From Clostridium sp. 'deep sea' (GTDB lineage: Bacteria > Bacillota > UBA994 > PWPR01), in contig NZ_CP063353.1 of NCBI RefSeq assembly GCF_014931565.1, positions 124,001 through 188,000 of the forward strand: a stretch of 64,000 bases of DNA. Direction: 5' to 3'. Shown here piece after piece: positions 8,816 through 17,292 of the stretch (positions within the stretch are counted from its first letter, which is position 1; each line of letters starts with the position of its first letter). Under the pieces are notes generated by a model. The model searched no databases and was not told where the DNA came from. It worked only from the letters and a program-made list of their open reading frames with translations. The position numbers and the translations under genes are program-made.

Positions 8816-10195
8816 ATGAATATAATTGAGTACAACAAGCAGTTGGTTGCTAATGCTACCGTAAGGCTTGTACATGAAACAGAAGAAGATTGGACTCAAA
8901 GTGTATCTCAAAAAATAGATGATCAGCGTACCCAAATTCTTTGGCAAAGTGAGGCTCCAGGTTCTGGTGCCCCAAGCTCGGTTTTAGCTGGAGCTATTCA
9001 AGCAAGCCAAAACCTCGGTTATGATGTCACTAAAGCAGAGAAACTTTTTTTTGAGGCCATAACAGATTTAAACAATATACCTAAACTTAATCAATACCTT
9101 TCTAAAATCTTTTATGAACTAAACAATGCCCCAATCAATAAAAGTGCAGATTACTGGAACTACTGTTGTTATACTAACTGGCAGCAGTATGAGCAGCAAA
9201 TAAAACAACAAATAGTAAATCATGAAGTTATTAACACTGATAACATAAAGCAAAAAATAAAATGGGGTTTTATCGGCCAAATTGCGGCTGGTGCCTTCGG
9301 AACAGCCTTAGAGGGTTATAATAGGCAGAGTATAGAGTCTTTTTTTGGAGAGGTTACTAGCTATTTAAAACAACCTAGTACCTATAACGATGATATTACC
9401 TTTGAACTGGCTTTACTAAAGGCGTTTGATGAACATGGTAAAAAAACAAACTCTCATCATATTGCCGAGCAGTGGGTAGCCCTAATACCATTTGCTTGGT
9501 CGGCTGAAGATATTGCCCTAAAAAATCTCCGCTTAGGAATATATCCACCCCATAGTGGTATAGTCTCTAACCCCTATAGAGAGTGGATAGGTGCCCAAAT
9601 GAGAGGCACTATTTGTGGTATGTTAGCCCCAAATAATCCGTTGTTAGCGGCTAAAATTGCTTGGATGGATGGTGAAATATCTCATTTTAATAATGGTATT
9701 TTGGGTGAAGTGTTTAATGCTGTACTGGCTTCACTAGCCTTTGAGATTAGTGATATAAAAGAGCTTATAAGGTTAGCTATTAGCTATATACCGAATAATA
9801 GCTTGTATTATAGCGTAGTTGAAACCTGCTTTAAGAAGTGCCAAGAGTTAAACAACGAAGATTTAGTACTAGACTTTATTGAAGAGCAGTACCAGCAATA
9901 TAACTTAGTACATGCCCTACCCAATGCTGCAATAGAAGTAGTCGCCCTGTATTTTGGTAAAACAGACTTTACCGAAACCATGAGAATAGTGGCCAAAGCT
10001 GGGTTAGATGTAGACTGCAATGCCGCACAAATTGGTAATATAGTGGGAATTATAAACCATAAAAGTGGTTTACCAGAGCAGTGGGTAAAGCCACTAGGTA
10101 ATAACCTTAAAACCTATGTAAGAACAATTGAGCAAATATCTATTTCGGAATTAGTAGATTGGACCTATCGTGTTTATGAAAAAATAGCTGATTAA
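8816..10195 (+). CDS. ADP-ribosylglycohydrolase-family protein
   Basis: 459 aa, with start ATG 8816 after GGGAG. The core from about residue 140 matches the ADP-ribosylglycohydrolase (DraG-like) fold: GFIGQIAAGAFGTALEG, the metal-binding NDDITFELALLKAF, GAQMRGTICGMLAPNNPLLAAKIAWMDGEISHFNNGILGE, and a C-terminal DVDCNAAQIGNIVG, the usual metal site of the family. A roughly 130-residue N-terminal region precedes the core. In a ribose/nucleoside operon it more likely removes ribosyl or ADP-ribosyl groups from small molecules than from proteins; that is inference. Confidence 0.8.
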   Translation: MNIIEYNKQLVANATVRLVHETEEDWTQSVSQKIDDQRTQILWQSEAPGSGAPSSVLAGAIQASQNLGYDVTKAEKLFFEAITDLNNIPKLNQYLSKIFYELNNAPINKSADYWNYCCYTNWQQYEQQIKQQIVNHEVINTDNIKQKIKWGFIGQIAAGAFGTALEGYNRQSIESFFGEVTSYLKQPSTYNDDITFELALLKAFDEHGKKTNSHHIAEQWVALIPFAWSAEDIALKNLRLGIYPPHSGIVSNPYREWIGAQMRGTICGMLAPNNPLLAAKIAWMDGEISHFNNGILGEVFNAVLASLAFEISDIKELIRLAISYIPNNSLYYSVVETCFKKCQELNNEDLVLDFIEEQYQQYNLVHALPNAAIEVVALYFGKTDFTETMRIVAKAGLDVDCNAAQIGNIVGIINHKSGLPEQWVKPLGNNLKTYVRTIEQISISELVDWTYRVYEKIAD

Positions 10196-10212
10196 TAATT
10201 TAATAAGTAGCT

Positions 10213-10253
10213 AAAAAACTTGCTAGAGTGTTAATTCTTTGGTAAGTTTTTTT
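10213..10253 (+). terminator. Intrinsic terminator of the nucleoside operon
   Basis: AAAAAACTTGCT (10213-10224) pairs, with two G-U pairs, with GGTAAGTTTTTT (10241-10252), followed by further T residues. It lies 18 bp after the last gene of the operon. Confidence 0.75.
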
Positions 10254-10408
10254 ATTAAGTAGTAGTAAATATTTCATTAGAGACCGCCAGTAGAGATACT
10301 ACTTAGTTAATTAGTTAGTCTAAATATTTAGGTTTTTTTAGATAACTATTCAAAAGTTTACAAATTAAGTGTATAATTTAGAAGAAAAAGTTAATGGAGG
10401 TGTATATT

Positions 10409-12205
10409 ATGGCAAAGAGATTATTACGTTCTGAAGTTCCAGTAGAAATGACTTGGGATTTAACTGATTTATTTAAAACACGTGAAGAGTGGCAAAAGGG
10501 TTTAAAAGATTTAGAAGGCGATATTGGCAATATTACAGCTTTTAAAGGTCGCTCTTGTGAGAGTGGTAAAACACTATTAGAGTGTGTATTACAAATTGAA
10601 AAAGCCTACATAAAAATTATTCAATTAGGTACATATGCTAGCCTTAAACAAGCTGGCGACGGTACAGACCCCGTAAACCAAGAAGATAGCATGGTATTTG
10701 ATGCAATAAATACTAAGGTTCAGGCTGCTGCGTCTTTTTTAGATTCTGAAATAGTTGCTTTAAGTGATAAACAATTTAATAATTTACTACAAGAAGAGGG
10801 TCTTGAGGTATTTAAAATTTACTTAAAAGACATTCATGATAAAAAACAATATATGTTAACACCAGAGACTGAACAGGTATTGGCTTCTTTAGGAGAGTTA
10901 ACTGAATCTCCATATCGCATTTACTCTATTAGCAAAGCCGCTGATATGAAATTTGATTCATTTGTGAATGAAAAAGGTGAAGAGCTACCAAACTCTTTTG
11001 CTTTATTTGAGAGTAAATATGAGCAATCAGAGAGTAAAGTTGTGAGAGAAAATGCCTATGCCTCATTTGTAAAAACTCTTAAACAGTATGTAAATACTTA
11101 TGCTGCGGTATACTCTACCGAGGTTAAAAAGCAGGTAGCAGAGGCTAAATTAAGGGGCCATAAATCTACCGAAGAGATGTTATTAGTAGATCAAAAAGTT
11201 AGCTTAGAGATGTATGAAAATCAGCTAAATATAATTTACAAAGAATTAGCTCCTCATATGCAGCGTTATGCAAAGCTAAAGCAAAAGCTATTAGGTTTAG
11301 ACAAAATTTGTTTCCACGATTTAAAAGCACCTATAAATGCTGGTGTAGATATGCCTGCTACTTTTGAAAGCGTTAAACAAACTATTTTAGAGGGCTTAGA
11401 GGTAATGGGAGAAGAGTATCAAAGTATGTTAAAAACAGCCTTTGATAGCCGTTGGATTGACTATAGTGATAACGTAGGTAAATCCACAGGTGCTTTCTGC
11501 TCATCTCCATATGGTGTACATCCCTATGTTTTAGCTACCTTTACTAACAATATGCGCTCAGCTTTTTTATTAGCCCATGAGTTAGGTCATGCAGGTCATT
11601 TCTATTATGCTAATAATGAACAGCGTGTCTTTAATACCCGACCATCTATGTACTTTGTAGAGGCTCCTTCTACTATGAATGAGTTATTGGTTGGCCAACA
11701 CTTAATAAAAAAATATGATACACCTGAAATGAAGCGTTGGGTAATATTACAGCTATTAGGAACATATTATCATAACTTTGTTACCCATTTATTAGAGGGC
11801 GAGTTCCAGCGTAGAGTTTACAGGGCTGCTGAAAAGGGTGTTTCCTTAACAGCAAAAATGCTGTGTGAAACTAAGCTAGCAGTTATTAAAGGATTCTGGG
11901 GTGATAGCGTAGATATTGACGATGCAGCAGGTATGACTTGGATGCGTCAACCACACTATTACATGGGTTTATATCCTTATTCATACTCAGCTGGTTTAAC
12001 AGCCTCTACAGCTATAGCTCAGCAAATAAGTGAAGAGGGACAGCCTGCAGTAGATAGATGGACTAAGGTACTAAAAGCCGGTGGAACTTTAACTCCTCAT
12101 GGTTTATTAAAGCTTGCTGGATTAGACATGACCACACCTGAGCCCATTAGAAAAGCTGTTAATTATGTTGGCGGATTAATCACTGAACTAGAAGAATTAT
12201 TTTAA
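10409..12205 (+). CDS. pepF: Oligoendopeptidase F (M3 family)
   Basis: 598 aa, with ATG 10409 chosen because GGAGG at 10396-10400 is 8 nt before it. It is a cytoplasmic zinc peptidase that degrades short peptides. The zinc motif HELGH is at residues 390-394 (HELGHAGHFYYA), with the downstream glutamate ligand region in YFVEAPSTMNE. An N-terminal helical region including LKQAGDGTDP and a C-terminal GMTWMRQPHYYMGLYPYSYSAGL complete the PepF layout. It is monocistronic, with repeat-rich non-coding DNA following. Confidence 0.92.
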   Translation: MAKRLLRSEVPVEMTWDLTDLFKTREEWQKGLKDLEGDIGNITAFKGRSCESGKTLLECVLQIEKAYIKIIQLGTYASLKQAGDGTDPVNQEDSMVFDAINTKVQAAASFLDSEIVALSDKQFNNLLQEEGLEVFKIYLKDIHDKKQYMLTPETEQVLASLGELTESPYRIYSISKAADMKFDSFVNEKGEELPNSFALFESKYEQSESKVVRENAYASFVKTLKQYVNTYAAVYSTEVKKQVAEAKLRGHKSTEEMLLVDQKVSLEMYENQLNIIYKELAPHMQRYAKLKQKLLGLDKICFHDLKAPINAGVDMPATFESVKQTILEGLEVMGEEYQSMLKTAFDSRWIDYSDNVGKSTGAFCSSPYGVHPYVLATFTNNMRSAFLLAHELGHAGHFYYANNEQRVFNTRPSMYFVEAPSTMNELLVGQHLIKKYDTPEMKRWVILQLLGTYYHNFVTHLLEGEFQRRVYRAAEKGVSLTAKMLCETKLAVIKGFWGDSVDIDDAAGMTWMRQPHYYMGLYPYSYSAGLTASTAIAQQISEEGQPAVDRWTKVLKAGGTLTPHGLLKLAGLDMTTPEPIRKAVNYVGGLITELEELF

Positions 12206-12231
12206 GTGATAAAACTGTCGCATTATATTTT

Positions 12232-12260
12232 ACCACAAAGGAATTGAAGGACACGAAGAG
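12232..12260 (+). repeat. 29-bp intergenic repeat of 9-nt units, copy 1
   Basis: The copy begins ACCACAAAGGAATTGAAGG and has three units of the form (A)CACRAAGR. The flanking 12220-12297 segment resembles 12536-12614. Confidence 0.7.
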
Positions 12261-12408
12261 TATAGGTTAGATTTAATTATTGTTATTAAATGATACTTCC
12301 TGTATTTAACTAATGCTTTTAGGGACTTTGTTGCTTAGTTATGTTTAACTAACAGCAAAGTTTCTTTCATTTATTTGTAAGGTTCTTTATTTTCTTCGAA
12401 AAAAATAT

Positions 12409-12437
12409 CTTCGTGTTCTTGGTGTTCTTCGTGGTTT
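12409..12437 (-). repeat. 29-bp intergenic repeat of 9-nt units, copy 2
   Basis: On the plus strand it begins CTTCGTGTT CTTGGTGTT and is identical over 29 nt to 35277-35305. On the reverse strand it reads CCACGAAGAACACC, the same family as copies 1 and 3. Confidence 0.75.
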
Positions 12438-12614
12438 ATCAAAAAAACTATTGTTATACCTGTTAGTTTGATGTTTAAACCTTAAAGCTTTGTATTGCAG
12501 TTTTAAAAATGTTACTTTACTCTTATATCTTACTGATTTTGTATTACCACAAAGGACTCGAAGGACACAAAGAGTTATAGGTTGGCTTTAATTATTGGTT
12601 TATAAATGATACTA
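12431..12614 (+). repeat. About 180-bp dispersed repeat, copy inverted relative to 16308-16488
   Basis: The segment matches the reverse complement of 16308-16488 along most of its length. Shared landmarks in order are TTATACCTGTTAGTT, GCAGTTTT, AAAAATG, CTTACTG, the 29-bp 9-nt-unit repeat and TTTATAAATGATA. By eye most positions agree, with scattered substitutions. No long open frame spans both copies, so it is non-coding by appearance. Confidence 0.65.
12546..12574 (+). repeat. 29-bp intergenic repeat of 9-nt units, copy 3
   Basis: ACCACAAAGGACTCGAAGG followed by ACACAAAGAG. It lies inside the larger repeat 12431-12614 and is the closest relative of the inverted copy at 16347-16375. Confidence 0.75.
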
Positions 12615-12727
12615 TCAGTTAATGCTTTAATATTACTAAGTTTGTTATAAAGTTTTGCTTAATAAAAACAACCCTATCTCTTACATTTCTTTTAATCTTT
12701 AAATTAATATATGTAGTATACTATCAT

Positions 12728-12755
12728 TGTAGTGAACGATCTCTGTGTCGTTCAA
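12728..12755 (+). repeat. TGTAGTG-type stem-loop, copy 2
   Basis: TGTAG, TGAACGA (12733-12739), an 8-nt loop ending TGTG, then TCGTTCA (12748-12754). It is nearly identical to the copy at 16262 and lies 24 bp before the next gene. Confidence 0.6.
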
Positions 12756-12778
12756 CTGTTTGTAAGAAGGTGTTTTAA

Positions 12779-13303
12779 ATTAAAAAAACTATTTTTGTAA
12801 TGTTTCTTATAATTGCTGTTGGTAGCTCAGTTTATTTTATATATGAAAGCAATAAATATAACTACATACATACTTTTAATAACAGCCTTGCTTTTAATAC
12901 AAAGTTATTAGTTGACCCACAGTCAGAGCAAATTAAAAAAATTATAGAAAAAAACTATAGCTTTAAGGGTGGTTGGGGGTGTTCTGTTTTTGAGAGCCAT
13001 AATAAACTTACCACTATAAAATTTGCGGGATTTCCAGATGTTTTAGATAAATATATTTTAAGATATATCAAAACTAGTGATAAAGAGCTCAAAATTTATG
13101 GCTATGGGGTAGGAGATCATAAGGAAAAAATAGTACAAACCCTGCAAAACAAAGCATTTAAGATTGTTTTAGATACTAAAGATAAAAACAAAATACATTT
13201 AGCCTATAAAAAGATTAATATAGAATTGATATGTGAAAATAATTATGTTGCTTGTATTTGTATTCATTTAACCTATAGCAATAAACAAAACGTAGTGTTT
13301 TAA
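12779..13303 (+). CDS. Membrane-anchored hypothetical protein with ATT start
   Basis: 174 aa if translation begins at ATT 12779. A stop codon (TAA 12776) directly precedes it and AGAAGG at 12765-12770 is 8 nt upstream. From there it reads (M)KKTIFVMFLIIAVGSSVYFIYES, a lysine-led single membrane helix. Starting at the first ATG (12800) would remove the positive cap and leave no ribosome binding site. The roughly 140-residue extracellular part contains GGWGCSVFESH and GYGVGDHKEKIVQTL. No family is recognised. Confidence 0.6.
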   Translation: MKKTIFVMFLIIAVGSSVYFIYESNKYNYIHTFNNSLAFNTKLLVDPQSEQIKKIIEKNYSFKGGWGCSVFESHNKLTTIKFAGFPDVLDKYILRYIKTSDKELKIYGYGVGDHKEKIVQTLQNKAFKIVLDTKDKNKIHLAYKKINIELICENNYVACICIHLTYSNKQNVVF

Positions 13304-13353
13304 CATCTTACTATTTAAACTAGACTAATTAAAAATTCTACCACTAAAACAAT

Positions 13354-13384
13354 ATAAAAAAACTGTTCATAAAAATGAACAGTT
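13354..13384 (-). terminator. Intrinsic terminator of the HD-GYP gene
   Basis: On the minus strand, AACTGTTCAT, a 4-nt loop and ATGAACAGTT (13375-13384 with 13361-13370) are followed by a T-run (13360-13355). It lies just after the stop codon of the minus-strand gene, between two convergent genes. Confidence 0.85.
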
Positions 13385-13389
13385 ATCTA

Positions 13390-14496
13390 TTATAAATCTA
13401 ATATATTTTCTTGATAGTCCTTTATTTGGTCCACAATAGTTATTGCCTTTGTACCAGGATCCCACAGGTCTAGCACAAATGGTCTTATTTTTTTGCCATC
13501 CTTTTTAACAACCTTAACAACTGGTCGTGTAGCTCTACCGGGGTGGTTTTCAACTACTATTCCAACTAAGTCATTAGATAAGCTAACAATAGTTCCTACT
13601 GGGTATGGGGCAACACGTTCTGTGAAAATTTTAACTATTTCGGTGTCGAACATTGTTCCTCCTCCACCCATTATGTATTCCATTGCCTCAAACGGCGAAA
13701 AACCCTTTCTGTAGGCTCTGTCTGAGATAAGTGCATCATATACATCTGCCACTGCAATTATCCTGCCAAAAAGCGAAATTCGCTTACCACTTAGTTGGTA
13801 AGGATAACCTCTGCCGTCCCAACGTTCGTGGTGTTGTAATACCCCTTGATAACACTTGTGATGTACCTCAAACTCATCCTTTAAGTAGTTATAACCATTA
13901 GCTGAATGATTCTTAAGAATCTGCCACTCTTCTGGGGTTAGTTTACCACTCTTGTTTAGAATATGTTTTGGTACAAAAACTTTACCTATATCATGTAAAA
14001 TTGCGGCAGTGCCTAAATTATGTAAGGTAGTACGGGGTAGCTTTAAGGCTATACCAACTACAATAGATAAAACGGCCACATTAACCGAATGATAAAAAGT
14101 GTAATCATCAAATACCTTTAGGTCAATCATGTTAATAATCATATCTTTGTTTTTAGAGATATCATCAATTACGCTATCTACTATATCCGAAATGTTTATT
14201 AAGCTTCTTCTTTTCTCCATTTTAGAGGTATTAGGTTTGGCAGCAAAGATAAAGGTATTTTTAATGTTTTGTACAGCATTATTTTTTAAACTATCATTAA
14301 TAACACTAACGACCTCTATATTATCCGAGATATTATCATGTACATATACCCCATTTAATCCTAGTTCAATTAACTTTCGTTTATAATGCTGATTAAGCAC
14401 TACCCCAGCATTTAAAAGCATCTCACCATGAGTACCATAAATAGATTTCATTAATATTGAGTTATCTTTAATGCTTTGAACGGGTACAAATCTCAT
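13390..14496 (-). CDS. HD-GYP domain protein (probable cyclic-di-GMP phosphodiesterase)
   Basis: 368 aa. An N-terminal region of about 110 residues resembles the domain often found before HD-GYP modules (GTHGEMLLNAGVVLNQHYKRKLIELGLNGVYV). The HD-GYP core follows: HD pair at H168-D169 (LHDIGKVF), HHERWDGRGYP at 222-232 and IIAVADVYDALISDRAYRKG after it. All metal and GYP residues are present, so it is probably an active c-di-GMP hydrolase in the cytoplasm. A C-terminal tail of about 70 residues is of the kind seen in many clostridial HD-GYP proteins. The window also encodes GGDEF proteins and an exopolysaccharide operon that c-di-GMP could control. Confidence 0.9.
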   Translation of the reverse strand: MRFVPVQSIKDNSILMKSIYGTHGEMLLNAGVVLNQHYKRKLIELGLNGVYVHDNISDNIEVVSVINDSLKNNAVQNIKNTFIFAAKPNTSKMEKRRSLINISDIVDSVIDDISKNKDMIINMIDLKVFDDYTFYHSVNVAVLSIVVGIALKLPRTTLHNLGTAAILHDIGKVFVPKHILNKSGKLTPEEWQILKNHSANGYNYLKDEFEVHHKCYQGVLQHHERWDGRGYPYQLSGKRISLFGRIIAVADVYDALISDRAYRKGFSPFEAMEYIMGGGGTMFDTEIVKIFTERVAPYPVGTIVSLSNDLVGIVVENHPGRATRPVVKVVKKDGKKIRPFVLDLWDPGTKAITIVDQIKDYQENILDL

Positions 14497-14807
14497 ATTC
14501 CAAAGTCCTCTCGATTTATGTAAAACTATTATGCTCTATGTTATTTTTATAGTATTTCATAAAAAAACACTAAATTTCTTTTAGTAATTTAGAATCTTTA
14601 GAACAAGTTTATTTCATATATTATTTCATACTTGAATTATATGATATGACAAGCATGCACTTCAATATTAAAATGAATTTTTAGTACTTTTTTTATAAAA
14701 AAAAGCATAAATATTGTTTAATAAATCCAAAATTTAATGTAATGTAAAATATATATACGTAAATGTTTAAATAATGTTTAATTTGCAGAAATATAAAGTT
14801 ATTTTAA
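14497..14807. other. AT-rich non-coding gap
   Basis: It lies between two minus-strand genes. It holds the upstream region of the HD-GYP gene and the 3' flank of the YqxD-family gene. No open frame, strong hairpin or repeat was found. Confidence 0.5.
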
Positions 14808-15257
14808 TTATGATTTATTTTTTACTTTAACAATTAAATTAATAAGCATTTTTTCAAATATAATATTATCGCTAGATTTTCGTTTGGCTTTTTTAGCTTT
14901 AGGTCGTTTGTTTTGGCTTTTAAGCATTTGGGTAATATACCTAGAGTTCAAACAACTAGCTAGATTATTATCATTAATCTCTTTACCATAAGCAGTTATA
15001 AAGTAGGCATTACGGGCTATAACCATTGCTGCTAAACCATAGTCCTGAGATACAACAATGTCGTTCTTTTTAAGGTGATTTACAATATAATAATCTGCAC
15101 TATCTTTGCTAAAATCTACACTTATTATTTCTGCATAGTTGTCTTTTATTACATGAAAATGATTTTTCACAATAACTACTGGTATTGAATATTGTTTGGC
15201 AATTTTAATAGTGTTTTTAATAACAGGGCAGGCATCACCATCTATAAATATTCTCAT
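14808..15257 (-). CDS. YaiI/YqxD family protein (UPF0178, DUF188)
   Basis: 149 aa. The N-terminal MRIFIDGDACPV is the family hallmark (DxDxCPV), followed by VSQDYGLAAMVIARNAYFITAYG, in which conserved Asp and Gly residues fit a PIN-like nuclease fold. It has an unusually basic C-terminal tail (KRPKAKKAKRKS). The biochemical role of the family is not established. AAAGGTGAT precedes the ATG on the reverse strand. Confidence 0.9.
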   Translation of the reverse strand: MRIFIDGDACPVIKNTIKIAKQYSIPVVIVKNHFHVIKDNYAEIISVDFSKDSADYYIVNHLKKNDIVVSQDYGLAAMVIARNAYFITAYGKEINDNNLASCLNSRYITQMLKSQNKRPKAKKAKRKSSDNIIFEKMLINLIVKVKNKS

Positions 15258-15510
15258 TTAATCACCTTTACATTAATTACTGCTAAGAGTATTCTAACAT
15301 AATATAGTGTTTACCTTAAGAAAATAGATAAACATTAATATTAACTGAGTAGTTACGGTATTAGTAATAAATGATTTTTATAGTTTATGATTAGTTGCTT
15401 TTAAGTAGTAAATGATTAATAAAGTTATTGTTTATGATAAATTTTATAAAAATACTTGCTAAAACATCAATATATCATTAAAATTGAGTACAGTGTTGGA
15501 GGTAGTGTGC

Positions 15511-16125
15511 ATGTACAAATTAAATGTAAAAAGAGTAACTGAGCTTGTATCAGCTAATTGGTCGGGTGGAACAACTACTGAATTAGCAATTTATCCAGAA
15601 AACTCTGTATACAGTAAGAGAGATTTTTGGTGGAGAATTAGTTCTGCTACTGTAGACGTTGAACAATCAGATTTTACTATTTTACCAAATATAAATCGAA
15701 TAATATTGTCTCTTAATAATACGTTAACTTTACAACATGAGAGCAATAACCCCATTCATTTACAACCCTTTAAACCATATAGCTTTAAGGGATCAATCAA
15801 TACTAAATCATTTAGTAAAGTAAAAGACTTTAACTTAATGTATACCGATAACTGTGAAGGCAAAGTTGAAGTTTTAGAAGTTAAAGATACTAAACTTACT
15901 GACTTAAAACTAAAATACTTAAGTGGATTTAATAATACATCTGTAGTATTATACTGTGCAGTAGGCAAGGTAGAAATAAACTTTATAGGTAGCGAACCAT
16001 TAACACTACATGAAGGTGATGTAATGATGGTAAATCTTAATGAAGAGACAGACAGTGTAAACATGATAATACGCAATTTCATGCTTAAAAACTCAGTATT
16101 AGTTAAAGCAGAAGTTCGGTATTAA
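15511..16125 (+). CDS. HutD/Ves family protein
   Basis: 204 aa, starting at ATG 15511 with GGAGG 8 nt upstream. VTELVSANWSGGTTTELAIYPEN, FWWRISSATVDVEQSDFTILPNINRIILSL and LQPFKPYSFKG match the HutD/Ves family of double-cupin proteins, linked in other bacteria to histidine use or cold stress; the molecular function is unknown. It appears monocistronic with its own terminator, and no hut genes are nearby. Confidence 0.8.
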   Translation: MYKLNVKRVTELVSANWSGGTTTELAIYPENSVYSKRDFWWRISSATVDVEQSDFTILPNINRIILSLNNTLTLQHESNNPIHLQPFKPYSFKGSINTKSFSKVKDFNLMYTDNCEGKVEVLEVKDTKLTDLKLKYLSGFNNTSVVLYCAVGKVEINFIGSEPLTLHEGDVMMVNLNEETDSVNMIIRNFMLKNSVLVKAEVRY

Positions 16126-16130
16126 ACAGC

Positions 16131-16164
16131 GTAGTGGAGACGAGTAATGTATTCGTCTTTTTTG
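16131..16164 (+). terminator. Intrinsic terminator (TGTAGTG-like stem-loop) of the HutD/Ves gene
   Basis: GTAGTGG, then AGACGA (16138-16143) pairing with TCGTCT (16153-16158), followed by seven T residues. The 5' flank resembles the dispersed stem-loop family, but here it has a clear terminator T-run. Confidence 0.75.
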
Positions 16165-16261
16165 TTTCACAAAAAAGGGTGCAATATTAGTAAAGAGAAA
16201 AAAGTCACCGCCTAGTATAAAAAAAATACACTTGATTAAAATCTAAAACTTAAATTTTAAC

Positions 16262-16295
16262 TGTAGTGAACGACCTCTGTGTCGTTCAATTTTTT
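16262..16295 (+). repeat. TGTAGTG-type stem-loop, copy 3
   Basis: TGTAG, TGAACGA (16267-16273), an 8-nt loop, TCGTTCA (16282-16288), then a T-run. It is almost identical to 12728-12755. Confidence 0.6.
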
Positions 16296-16307
16296 ATTAA
16301 ATTGTAC

Positions 16308-16488
16308 TATCATTTATAAAGCTATAACTAAAGCTAAACCACAAACCCCTTTGTATCCTTCGAGTCCTTTGTGGTCATACAAAACCAGTAAGGCATAAAA
16401 TTAAAGTAGCATTTTTAAAAACTGCAAATCATAATTTTAAGCTTTAAAAATCCAACTAACAGGTATAACCTAACTTTTCTTAATCGAC
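16308..16488 (-). repeat. About 180-bp dispersed repeat, inverted copy of 12431-12614
   Basis: The reverse complement follows the same order of landmarks as 12431-12614. It includes a 29-bp 9-nt-unit repeat at 16347-16375. With the copy at 12.5 kb it flanks the 12.8-16.1 kb gene block in inverted orientation. It fills most of the gene-free stretch before the lyxose isomerase gene. Confidence 0.65.
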
Positions 16489-16599
16489 CACTGATTTAAA
16501 ATAATAGTATCCTTTCATTAGAGTAACTAAAAAGAGGACAAACACACCTTACCACGAAATTATATGTAAGTATTAAACCTATCTTATAAGGAGAGCAAA

Positions 16600-17289
16600 A
16601 TGAAAAGATCTTTAATTAATAGTGAATTAAAATGGGCAAAAGGGCTTTTAAAAAGCAATAATATTAGTCTTCCGGCCTTTGCTTATTGGTCGTTGAGTGA
16701 GTGGCAAAACAATAACTCTAAGCTAAATACTATAAAAGAACTTATGTTAGGCTGGGATATTACAGACTATGGCAGAGATAGCTTTAATGAGCTAGGTGCA
16801 GTGCTTTTTACCTTACGAAATGGCTCTTTAACTAATCAAAAAATAGGTACACCTTATGCTGAAAAACTAATTTTATTAAAAGATGGCCAGCGTTTGCCTT
16901 TGCATTATCATGCTAGTAAAACCGAAGATATTATTAATAGAGCTGGTGGAGTACTAGCTATTAAGCTCTATAATAGCTTAAAAGATGGTAGTGTAGATTA
17001 TAATAACCCTGTTGAAGTAGATTTAGATGGTTTAAAACACATCTATCAAGCCGGAGAAGAGGTTCATATAACAAATGGACATAGCATAACCCTAAGACCA
17101 TTTATGTATCATCTTTTTGGGGCTAAAGAGGGCTGTGGAGATTTAATTTGTGGTGAGGTATCATCAATTAATGATGACAATATAGATAACTACAATGCTG
17201 AAGAGGTCAGCAGGTTTGCCCAAGTAATAGAAGATGAAGCCATTTTACACCCCCTATGTAATGAATACAAACGAGTGTTAGGAGAGTAA
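16600..17289 (+). CDS. D-lyxose ketol-isomerase family protein
   Basis: 229 aa, close to the usual family length (about 225-230). It is a cupin-fold metal enzyme: LPLHYHASKTEDIINRAGG supplies the H-x-H and Glu ligands, and RPFMYHLFGAKEG the last His. Known members isomerise D-lyxose to D-xylulose and often D-mannose to D-fructose. GGAGAG precedes the ATG. The PfkB kinase starts 4 bp after its stop, so isomerisation and phosphorylation are probably consecutive steps. Confidence 0.85.
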   Translation: MKRSLINSELKWAKGLLKSNNISLPAFAYWSLSEWQNNNSKLNTIKELMLGWDITDYGRDSFNELGAVLFTLRNGSLTNQKIGTPYAEKLILLKDGQRLPLHYHASKTEDIINRAGGVLAIKLYNSLKDGSVDYNNPVEVDLDGLKHIYQAGEEVHITNGHSITLRPFMYHLFGAKEGCGDLICGEVSSINDDNIDNYNAEEVSRFAQVIEDEAILHPLCNEYKRVLGE

Positions 17290-17292
17290 GCT

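Larger units (their letters stand above)
12206..12727. other. Repeat-rich non-coding region
   Basis: No gene is supported in this stretch. It holds three copies of the 29-bp CCACRAAGR-type repeat (12232-12260, 12409-12437, 12546-12574), two of them inside longer related segments (12220-12297 and 12431-12614). Confidence 0.6.

Noticed and set aside
12232-12574. Possible CRISPR-like repeats (CACRAAGG units)
   Set aside because: Copies are irregularly spaced, occur in both orientations at distant sites and lack uniform spacers; no cas gene is present.
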